Assembly (NCBI GenBank): GCA_020425885.1
Contig: JAGQRA010000148.1
Location: 1 to 9,155, forward strand
Source of the DNA: Planctomycetota bacterium
Lineage (GTDB): Bacteria > Planctomycetota > UBA1135 > UBA2386
DNA: 9,155 nt
Direction of reading: 5' to 3'
Both the position numbers and the translations under genes were made by a program. Positions 1 to 5,867 of this stretch are shown piece by piece; the first letter of the stretch is position 1; the number at the start of each line of letters is the position of its first letter. The notes beneath the pieces were generated by a model. The model searched no databases, was not told the DNA's origin, and saw nothing but the letters and a program-made list of their open reading frames with translations.

Positions 1-85
1 GCGATCAACAGGGTTGGTTGGCACTACATCGCCTCACGCGAGTGCGCCGCACGTCGTTGCTCGGGTTGCGAGCGCCCCGAGCCCG

Positions 86-115
86 AAAACAACCGCAGAT
101 TTCCTCCGGCTGCGG
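86..115 (-). terminator. probable rho-independent terminator of the folD-sulfatase operon
   Basis: On the minus strand a 6-bp GC-rich stem (CCGCAG at 115-110 pairing with CTGCGG at 98-93, 11-base loop) is followed directly by the T-rich run TTGTTTT (92-86). This is the layout of an intrinsic terminator. It lies about 150 bases past the sulfatase stop and points the right way to end that operon. A second hairpin, GCTCGGG/CCCGAGC (59-65 with 76-82), follows it with no T-run. The stem is short and the loop is long, so confidence is moderate. Confidence 0.5.
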
Positions 116-131
116 AAGTTGGGGTAGTGGC

Positions 132-227
132 TCCCTGCACGTGGATGTGCAAACCGGAGAGGCCGGCATGGCCCGGCAGCGCGAGCACGGAGACGGCCAC
201 GCCGGTGCCGTCGATGGCGCAGACACG
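132..227 (-). pseudogene. possible remnant of a secreted protein C-terminus
   Basis: Just downstream of the sulfatase stop, one minus-strand frame reads as a protein-like stretch of about 32 residues: a Cys-containing beta-like segment (RVCAIDGTGVAVSVLALP) followed by GHAGLSGLHIHVQG. The pattern 'small hydrophobic strand, LP, x-AGLxGLxxxVQG' recalls, from memory, the C-terminal end of large secreted proteins in some planctomycetes. After it the frame becomes low-complexity and Arg-rich, ending near position 24. Upstream the frame overlaps the sulfatase gene and has no credible start. If real, it is a leftover fragment of a gene replaced or deleted here. It could also be a chance reading frame in GC-rich DNA. 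Confidence 0.28.
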
Positions 228-267
228 GCCTGCCCCGAACCAGTGCCTGAGTCGGTCCGGAGGCTCG

Positions 268-1767
268 CTACGGCATCCCGAACGGCGAGCCATCTTGATG
301 CATGGGCAGCTGTGCGTCGCGCTCGCTCAACAGCTGCCGCAACAGCGCCCGCAGCCGGGCCGTGAGTTCGGGCTGGCTCGGCGCGAGATCCGTCGTCTCG
401 CCCGGGTCGCGCCGGACGTCGTAGAGCTCGGCGCGCTGTTCGCGGTAGAACCAGATCAGTTTGTGGTCGCCATCGCGCACGGCGCTGTACGGTTCGATGC
501 CGGGTCCCCTGGCGCCCCAGAAGTGCGGGCTGTGCCACAGCAGCGGATGCGGGGTCTGATCGGCTCCGAGCAGACACGCGGCGTAGCTCCTGCCGTCGGG
601 GCAGTCGCTGTCGGCGCCCACCAGTTCGCACAGTGTCGGCAGCACGTCATCGACCGACACCGGCAACGTCGCCACCTGGTCCGCTGCGATCCGCCCCGGC
701 CATCGCACCGCCAGCGGCACCCGCACGCCACCTTCGTAGGCCGACCCCTTGCCGCTGCGCAGCGGTGAGTTGTGACCGTGCTTCGGGCCAGCACGGGTGT
801 GGGCGCTGAGGCCGCCGTTGTCGCTCGTGAACATCACGATCGTGTCGCCGGCGATGCCCGCCCGGTCGAGCCAGTCGAGCACGCGGCCGAGCGAGCGGTC
901 GACGCCCTCGATCAGCGCCGCGTAGCGCGCCTCGGGCTCCGGCAGCCCGGCGTCGCGGTAGCGCTGGACGAAGCGATCGTCGGCGTCGAGCGGGGTGTGG
1001 ACGGCGTAGTGTGCGAGGTAGAGGAAGAACGGCTCGCCGGCCGCGACGCCGAGCTGCGCGGCGGCGATGGCCTCGGTCGTCAGCACCTCGGTCAGGAACA
1101 GGTCCTGGCCGTGATAGCGCTCGAGGCCCGGGACCTGCCAGATCGTGTCGCGTTGCTCGCGCAGGAAGTTCTGTCGTGCCAGGTAGCTCGACGGCGCGCC
1201 GGCGGCGTGGCCGGCGATGTTGACGTGAAACCCCAGGTTTCGCGGGTCGGCGCCCGGCGTATCGATGGCGCCGAAGTGGGCCTTGCCGGCGAGGATCGTG
1301 CGGTAGCCGACCGCGGCCAGCCGTTGCGCCAGGGTCGGCGCGGCGATCGCGCGTTCGGTGCCGGCGTCGCAGCTCAGTCCATTGACGTTCCACTGCGGTC
1401 GCCGCATGCCCTCGAGCTCGGGGTCGGTCGCGGTGTTCCGTCGCAACGTCCAGTGCGTGACCCGGTGTCGGGCCGGGTTGATGCCGGTCATCAGGCTGAC
1501 CCGCGTCGGGGTGCAGACGCAGTGGGCGTAGGCCTGCGTGAACTTGATGCCCTGTCGGCACAGACGCTCGACGTTCGGCGTGCGGTAGCGTTCGTTCCAG
1601 GTCGTACGCTCGCTGTGGAACGGCTCGCTGAGGTCCTGCCAGCCGAGGTCGTCGACCAGGAACACGACGAGGTTCGGCCGCCGCGCCGGCGCCGGGTCCG
1701 TCCGGCACGCCGGCAGCAGCAATGGCAACAGCAACAACGACAGGATCGGGCCGGTCCGTCGTCGCAT
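268..1767 (-). CDS. S1-type sulfatase, predicted lipoprotein
   Basis: A 499-residue alkaline-phosphatase-superfamily sulfatase that would hydrolyse sulfate esters outside the cytoplasm. The N-terminus is a lipoprotein signal: Arg-rich start, Leu-rich core, and LLPAC with Cys21 as the lipidation site (Pro at -2 is slightly unusual). Metal-site residues are visible at VVFLVDDLGW (D39, D40) and SDNGG (D316, N317). The signature CTPTRVSLMTG has Cys85 as the residue that becomes formylglycine, so an FGE-type maturase is needed; none is in the window. Other family landmarks are GKAHFG (K162), HTP (H257) and SGKGSAYEGGVRVP (K340). The C-terminal subdomain has the usual KLIWF and ELYD elements. Length is normal for the family. 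The ATG is one base after the folD stop, with no strong Shine-Dalgarno, suggesting translational coupling. The substrate cannot be read from sequence; planctomycete relatives often act on sulfated polysaccharides. Confidence 0.93.
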   Translation of the reverse strand: MRRRTGPILSLLLLPLLLPACRTDPAPARRPNLVVFLVDDLGWQDLSEPFHSERTTWNERYRTPNVERLCRQGIKFTQAYAHCVCTPTRVSLMTGINPARHRVTHWTLRRNTATDPELEGMRRPQWNVNGLSCDAGTERAIAAPTLAQRLAAVGYRTILAGKAHFGAIDTPGADPRNLGFHVNIAGHAAGAPSSYLARQNFLREQRDTIWQVPGLERYHGQDLFLTEVLTTEAIAAAQLGVAAGEPFFLYLAHYAVHTPLDADDRFVQRYRDAGLPEPEARYAALIEGVDRSLGRVLDWLDRAGIAGDTIVMFTSDNGGLSAHTRAGPKHGHNSPLRSGKGSAYEGGVRVPLAVRWPGRIAADQVATLPVSVDDVLPTLCELVGADSDCPDGRSYAACLLGADQTPHPLLWHSPHFWGARGPGIEPYSAVRDGDHKLIWFYREQRAELYDVRRDPGETTDLAPSQPELTARLRALLRQLLSERDAQLPMHQDGSPFGMP

Positions 1768-1768
1768 G

Positions 1769-2611
1769 TCAGACCCGGGCTCCGGCCGCCCGCAGCGTGT
1801 TGCGCAGCAGCATCGCCACCGTCACCGGCCCGACGCCGCCGGGCACCGGGGTGATGTGACCGGCGATTTCGACCGTCGAGGCGAAGTCGACGTCGCCCGT
1901 GATCTTGCCGTCGGCGCCCTGGTTGATGCCGACGTCGATCACGATCGCGCCCGGCTTCACCATGTCGCCGTGCACCAGCCCGGCCTTGCCGACGGCGACG
2001 ACCAGGATGTCGGCACGGCGGGTGTGATCGACCAGGCTCTTGGTGCCGATGTGACACACCGTCACGGTCGACAGGTGGTGCAGCAGCAGCACCGCGATCG
2101 GTTTGCCGATGATCTCGCTGTGGCCGACGACGACGGTCTCGGCGCCGCGCAGGTCGATGCCAGTGCTGACGATCAGCTGCTGCGCCGCCGCCGCGGTGCA
2201 CGGTGGCAGCAGCGGCTCGCGATAGAGGATCGCGCCCATGTTGGCCGGATGCATGCCTTCGACGTCCTTGTCCGGCGCGATCGCGGACTGCACGACCCGG
2301 GGGTCGATGCCGGGCGGCAACGGGCGTTGCACGATGATGCCGGCGACCTCTGCGTCCCGGTTGTGGGTCTCGATCGTCGCCACCAGGTCGACCTCGCCAG
2401 TGCCGATCGGCAGGTTGATCACCGCCATGTCGATGCCGACCTCCTCGGCGGCGCGCCGCTGGTTCCTGACGTAGACGGCGGCGGCCGGGTTCTCGCCGAC
2501 CTCGATCGAGACCAGGCGGATGGTGTCGCGGGCGAGCGCCTGTCGGGCGCCGGCCAGGGTCTGGCGGATCCGCTGCGCGATGCTTTTGCCGTCGAGAAGT
2601 TGAGCAGTCAC
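1769..2611 (-). CDS. folD: methylenetetrahydrofolate dehydrogenase / cyclohydrolase (FolD), variant active site
   Basis: A cytoplasmic enzyme of one-carbon metabolism that interconverts 5,10-methylene-, 5,10-methenyl- and 10-formyl-tetrahydrofolate with NAD(P). The 280 residues match the usual FolD length. Visible landmarks are IIVQRPLPPGID (residues 92-103, with the conserved Gln95), the NAD(P)-binding loop VVGHSEIIGKP (161-171), VIDVGIN (224-230) and ITPVPGGVGPVTVAML (253-268). Two normally conserved catalytic positions differ. The Y-x-x-x-K motif reads YVRNQ, so Gln51 replaces the catalytic Lys. The KDVDG motif reads KDVEG, so Glu118 replaces Asp. Dehydrogenase activity is likely kept; cyclohydrolase activity is in doubt. 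The GTG start is chosen because a GAGGA Shine-Dalgarno lies six bases upstream and the protein begins with a typical MTAQLLDGK. It is the first gene of a two-gene operon with the sulfatase. Confidence 0.95.
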   Translation of the reverse strand: MTAQLLDGKSIAQRIRQTLAGARQALARDTIRLVSIEVGENPAAAVYVRNQRRAAEEVGIDMAVINLPIGTGEVDLVATIETHNRDAEVAGIIVQRPLPPGIDPRVVQSAIAPDKDVEGMHPANMGAILYREPLLPPCTAAAAQQLIVSTGIDLRGAETVVVGHSEIIGKPIAVLLLHHLSTVTVCHIGTKSLVDHTRRADILVVAVGKAGLVHGDMVKPGAIVIDVGINQGADGKITGDVDFASTVEIAGHITPVPGGVGPVTVAMLLRNTLRAAGARV

Positions 2612-2617
2612 TGGCGT

Positions 2618-2622
2618 TCCTC
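2618..2622 (-). promoter_or_regulatory. Shine-Dalgarno site of folD
   Basis: GAGGA on the minus strand, six bases before the GTG codon at 2611-2609. It fixes the folD start at this GTG. It contrasts with the rightward genes, which lack a recognisable Shine-Dalgarno. Confidence 0.7.
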
Positions 2623-2664
2623 AGGGTGGGCGAATGCCTTGTTTCGGGACCCGGGTCGTGCCGA

Positions 2665-2693
2665 AAGATAGCCCTGCTGCACCCGGCACCCAA
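2665..2693 (-). promoter_or_regulatory. tentative folD promoter in the divergent intergenic region
   Basis: On the minus strand, TTGGGT (2693-2688) and TATCTT (2670-2665) are separated by 17 bases. They match the sigma-70 -35 and -10 consensus at 3/6 and 4/6 positions. Transcription would start near 2658, leaving a leader of about 47 bases that includes the folD Shine-Dalgarno. The match is weak, but this is the only AT-richer patch in the 89 bases between the divergent folD and rhomboid starts, so the rhomboid promoter probably also lies here. Confidence 0.25.
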
Positions 2694-2700
2694 CGACGAC

Positions 2701-3576
2701 ATGAGCTACGCACGACAGGGTCTCGCTTTTCCGCCGCTGACACCGGCGATCAAGCACCTGATGCTCGCCAACGCGGCGGTGTTCGTCCTCAACGCGCTGC
2801 TGCTCGGCCGCCTCAGCGACCCGGCCGGCGACAGCAGCGGCTACTGGTTCGCCTTCTCGTGGGCGGCCCTCGGCGATGGCTACGGACTCGGCCTGCTGCG
2901 CCTCGTGAGCTACCAGTTCACGCACAGCTTCGGCGACCCGATGCACTTCGTCATGAACATGATCGTGCTGTACTTCTTCGGCACGATGGCCGAGCAGCGG
3001 CTCGGCTACCGCGGCACCTGCAAGCTCTACCTGATCGGCGGCGCGGTCGGTGCCGCGCTGCACCTGATGATCGCCGCGACCCAGGGCTACGCCGACGTGC
3101 CGTTGGTCGGCGCCAGCGGCGCGTGCTACGCGTTCCTGGTCTATGCCGCGACGATGTCGCCGAACTCGCAGGTGATCTTCATCGTCGTGCAGCTGCCGAT
3201 CTGGGTGCTGGCGGCGGTGCTGGTCGGCCTCGGCGCCTACCACGCCTTCGTCGAATTCGCCTCGGGCTACGGCAGCGGGGTGTCGCACGGTGCCCACCTC
3301 GGCGGTGCTCTGCTCGGCTTCTGCGCCTGCCGCATGGGCTGGTTCGTCGACCTCGGTGAGCGGCATGAAGGGACCGGCCCGTTCGAGCGGATCATGCAGT
3401 TGCGGCGGGCCCGACGCCGCGAACGTGAAGTTGCCCGCGCCGCGCAGAAAGCGCATCGGCTCGACGAGATCCTGGCCAAGGTCAAGCAGCAGGGCATCGG
3501 TGCGTTGAGCACGGCCGAGCGGCGCTTTCTCGAGCAGGCCAGCCGGGAGACGCGCCAGGGTCCCGGCGCGCGCTGA
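2701..3576 (+). CDS. rhomboid-family intramembrane serine protease
   Basis: A 291-residue polytopic membrane protease that cleaves transmembrane segments of other proteins. Landmarks: HFVMN (82-86), the HxxxN element of transmembrane helix 2; VGASGACYAF with the nucleophile Ser139 in GASG; and SHGAHLGG with the catalytic His199. Hydrophobic segments lie near residues 20-36, 83-95, 107-126, 139-151, 157-178 and 198-210. After the last helix comes a basic patch (RRARRREREVAR) and a soluble tail, LDEILAKVKQQGIGALSTAE, followed by RRFLEQAS. This resembles a short tail domain seen on many planctomycete and Bacteroidetes rhomboids (possibly the DUF6576 type, from memory). The ATG at 2701 gives the typical family start (FPPLTPAIK at 10-18). 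An upstream GTG at 2626 would add 25 unconserved residues and nearly collide with folD. No clear Shine-Dalgarno precedes the ATG. The substrate is unknown. Confidence 0.92.
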   Translation: MSYARQGLAFPPLTPAIKHLMLANAAVFVLNALLLGRLSDPAGDSSGYWFAFSWAALGDGYGLGLLRLVSYQFTHSFGDPMHFVMNMIVLYFFGTMAEQRLGYRGTCKLYLIGGAVGAALHLMIAATQGYADVPLVGASGACYAFLVYAATMSPNSQVIFIVVQLPIWVLAAVLVGLGAYHAFVEFASGYGSGVSHGAHLGGALLGFCACRMGWFVDLGERHEGTGPFERIMQLRRARRREREVARAAQKAHRLDEILAKVKQQGIGALSTAERRFLEQASRETRQGPGAR

Positions 3577-3598
3577 CGCGGCCGAAGCAGACGGCAGG

Positions 3599-3627
3599 GT
3601 GACCCGCTGCCCGCGCTTCGCTAACAT
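3599..3627 (+). promoter_or_regulatory. sigma-70-like promoter for a near-leaderless transcript
   Basis: GTGACC (3599-3604) and TAACAT (3622-3627) are separated by 17 bases. Each matches 4/6 positions of TTGACA and TATAAT. Transcription would start near 3634, about five bases before the ATG at 3639, leaving no room for a Shine-Dalgarno; none is seen. The -35 overlaps a small inverted repeat (GGCAG 3593-3597 with CTGCC 3607-3611). That repeat could be a weak end signal for the rhomboid gene or an operator, but it has no T-run. Confidence 0.45.
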
Positions 3628-3638
3628 GGCCGGTCACG

Positions 3639-5792
3639 ATGCCCGGAGCCAAGTCGATAGCCAAGCCGATGCAGACCCCAGCCAGCAAGATCCTCGCCAC
3701 CGTTCTCGTCTTCATCAGTCTCTGTGCCGCGACCGCCGTGGCGCAGGCGACCTCGCGCGCCGAGTTCCGCGAGGGCTTCACCAAGGGGCTCGATTTCGGC
3801 GACGAGAAGATGATGGACAAGTGGATGAAGCGGCAGGACTGCGCCACCCACGCCGCGCTCTACTTCGAGGAGCTCTACGCCGAGCAGATGGGCGGCAACG
3901 TCGACAACAGCGCCAAGTGCAATGCCCTGCAGGCATCGTGGGAGCGCTCCTTCGAGGGCAGCACCACCCTGAGCAAGCTGCAGCGCTGGATGGATGGCAT
4001 GGACCGGAAGATGTACGACAACCTGCAGCGCGGCCGCAGCCAGTCGGCCAAGGTCTGGCAGAACCATCTCGACATGCCCGAGCCGCGGCGCGAGGAGCTG
4101 CTGAAGGCGATGCAGAACTTCATCACGCTGGCCGACAACGCGCGCAGCCTCGGCCACATGCTCGAGGTCGCCGAGCTGTGGTCCTTGGCCGCGGTCGTGG
4201 GCGGCAAGATCAACAAGCGCGATCAGACCGTCGATGACCGCCGCGAGGTCGTCCGCGCCCGCGAGGAGTTCATGCTGGCCCGCGATGCCTGGGACTTCAA
4301 GTTCGACAGCTACTACATCAGTAGCAAGCAATTCGTCGAGGCCGAGAAGATCCGCATCGCCGAGGCCGAGAAGACCGCCGACAAGCGCAAGGCCGAGGGC
4401 TACGACGACAACGCCAAGGGCATCGATTCGCTGGTCATGCCGGGCGCGGTCGAAGAGAAGTCGACGATGGAGTACGAGGCCCTCGAGGACTGGGAGAAGG
4501 ATCTCGTCTACGGACCCAAGGCCGGGCCGGTGCCGGTGCTGTGGTGGAACGTGAGCACGCAGGAGGACGGCACCTCGAACAAGATCGCCTGGTTCCGCAA
4601 GCGCGAGATCTACTTCGGACGGACCGGCGGCTCGAAGTTCTGCATCGCGTTCGATCCCAACGATCTCGCTTCGGGCGTGCCGGTCACCGTCAGCAGTCGG
4701 CCCAAGCCGTCGACGTTCTGGTTGGATGCCGACAAGAAGGTGCCGTACACGATGTGGTTCTGGGCCGGCTCGGATCGTGAGCGCGTCGGCATGGCCGAAT
4801 GCAATCTGGCGATGCGGAACGACTTCGCCCTCGTCTATTACCTCAGCGCGGCGAGCTGGAAGGCGAAGGTCGCAAAGGACAGCGTCACCTTCTTCGACGA
4901 CAACGCCAACGGCAGTCCCTGCGATGCCGATCCGTGGGATGCGGATTTCAAGGTGCCGACCCTCGGCGAGCACGACACCGAAGGCACGCCGGCGCCGCTC
5001 CTCGACTCGATGCAGGTCGGCAAGGGCCCGCGCGTCCCGTACTCGGAGTTCGTCAAGCTGTCGACCGGTTGGTTCCACATGCGCCGCAGCGGCGCCGATG
5101 AGGTCGGCGTCCGCCCGCTCAATCCGGAGTACTTCAAGACCGGCAAGGCGAAGCTGGTCTGGAAGGGGGGCAAGACCAGCGCGCCGAGTCAGCTCGTCGT
5201 GCAGGGGCGGGGCGACTTCAAGACCGCGTTCTTCGACCTCGCCGGTGGCAAGGAGGTCGAGCTGCCGGTCGGCGATTATCAGGTGATCTTCGGTCGGGTC
5301 GTCGTCGGCAAGGGGGCGCGGATGCAGAACGCGACGCTGTATCAGGGCGAGTCGCAGCCGTTCACGGTCGAGGAGGGCAAGACCTTCGAGCTCAAGATGG
5401 GGGCCCCGTTCCAGATCGCCTACACGCGGCGCGGCGACCAGAACCTGGTCATCGATGCGCTCAAGATCTTCGTCCGCGAGTCGTCGGGTTGCCTGCTGAC
5501 CGAGCTGCAGGGCATGCCGCTCGCGCCCGAGGTCCTGGCCGGCAAGGCCGACAGCCGCAAGGGCGCCAAGACCTACGGCAAGTTCATCCAGTTCACCGAC
5601 GGCGAGCTGATCAACACGGCGGGCAAGAGTCACACCAAGCTGAGCACGCTGACGGCGCTGTTCCCGATGCCCCAGGGCTACCGCGAAGGACCGCTGACGC
5701 TGTCGTTGAAGCTGCCGGCCGAGGGCCTGAAGGTCGGACTGTTCCAGAAGAAGCACCCGGTGTTCGGTGCCCTGGAGCCGGTCTGGCAGTAG
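3639..5792 (+). CDS. large secreted protein of unknown function
   Basis: I do not recognise this 717-residue protein. An N-terminal signal peptide is clear: hydrophobic core at about residues 18-33 and a likely cut after AVAQA near residue 37, so it is exported. Residues 40-260 look alpha-helical and strongly charged, with a Lys/Glu/Ala-rich stretch at 230-255 (KIRIAEAEKTADKRKAEG) that could be coiled coil. From about residue 296 it turns beta-rich and Trp/Tyr-rich. Residues 418-434 contain FDDNANGSPCDADPWD, which resembles an acidic Ca2+-binding loop (DxNxNG). Residues 500-600 read like an Ig- or carbohydrate-binding-like sandwich (ELPVGDYQVIFGRV; FTVEEGKTFELKMGAPF). Seven Cys occur, one of them in the signal peptide. 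The start at 3639 fits the promoter spacing; the ATG at 3669 would give a tidier signal peptide (MQTPASKILATVLVF). It has its own promoter and is not obviously linked to its neighbours. An extracellular or periplasmic structural or binding role is inference only. Confidence 0.85.
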   Translation: MPGAKSIAKPMQTPASKILATVLVFISLCAATAVAQATSRAEFREGFTKGLDFGDEKMMDKWMKRQDCATHAALYFEELYAEQMGGNVDNSAKCNALQASWERSFEGSTTLSKLQRWMDGMDRKMYDNLQRGRSQSAKVWQNHLDMPEPRREELLKAMQNFITLADNARSLGHMLEVAELWSLAAVVGGKINKRDQTVDDRREVVRAREEFMLARDAWDFKFDSYYISSKQFVEAEKIRIAEAEKTADKRKAEGYDDNAKGIDSLVMPGAVEEKSTMEYEALEDWEKDLVYGPKAGPVPVLWWNVSTQEDGTSNKIAWFRKREIYFGRTGGSKFCIAFDPNDLASGVPVTVSSRPKPSTFWLDADKKVPYTMWFWAGSDRERVGMAECNLAMRNDFALVYYLSAASWKAKVAKDSVTFFDDNANGSPCDADPWDADFKVPTLGEHDTEGTPAPLLDSMQVGKGPRVPYSEFVKLSTGWFHMRRSGADEVGVRPLNPEYFKTGKAKLVWKGGKTSAPSQLVVQGRGDFKTAFFDLAGGKEVELPVGDYQVIFGRVVVGKGARMQNATLYQGESQPFTVEEGKTFELKMGAPFQIAYTRRGDQNLVIDALKIFVRESSGCLLTELQGMPLAPEVLAGKADSRKGAKTYGKFIQFTDGELINTAGKSHTKLSTLTALFPMPQGYREGPLTLSLKLPAEGLKVGLFQKKHPVFGALEPVWQ

Positions 5793-5827
5793 CGGTCGTC
5801 GCGGCTGGCTGGGCGGCGGACTTTCCG

Positions 5828-5856
5828 TTCGAACTTCGCCGTTGCCTGCCTAGACT
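5828..5856 (+). promoter_or_regulatory. candidate serS promoter, near-leaderless
   Basis: TAGACT (5851-5856) matches the -10 consensus at 4/6 positions. TTCGAA (5828-5833), 17 bases upstream, matches the -35 at 3/6. The -10 begins exactly 17 bases before the serS ATG, the same distance as in the preceding gene. The predicted transcript would start about five bases before the ATG. No Shine-Dalgarno is visible. The 75-base gap between the genes has no T-box or other leader structure that I can see. Confidence 0.4.
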
Positions 5857-5867
5857 GCTTCGCCGAA

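Noticed and set aside
772..1854. A 360-residue plus-strand frame opposite the sulfatase.
   Set aside because: Antisense shadow in GC-rich DNA; the minus strand encodes an unmistakable sulfatase through this region.
1766..2671. A 301-residue plus-strand frame opposite folD, rich in Asp, His and Arg.
   Set aside because: Low-complexity composition with no domain; the opposite strand is a complete FolD.
2626..2700. GTG start at 2626 for the rhomboid gene, adding 25 residues.
   Set aside because: The extra residues do not look like a rhomboid N-terminus, and the start would sit 15 bases from the divergent folD start, leaving no room for promoters.
2608..3627. A 339-residue minus-strand frame opposite the rhomboid gene.
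   Set aside because: Shadow frame with His/Arg/Glu-rich composition; the rhomboid catalytic motifs are clear on the plus strand.
3621..5756. A 711-residue open frame on the minus strand opposite the large secreted protein.
   Set aside because: It mirrors the codon bias of the real gene, has an Arg/Leu/Glu/Ala-only composition with no domains, while the plus strand has a signal peptide and varied composition.
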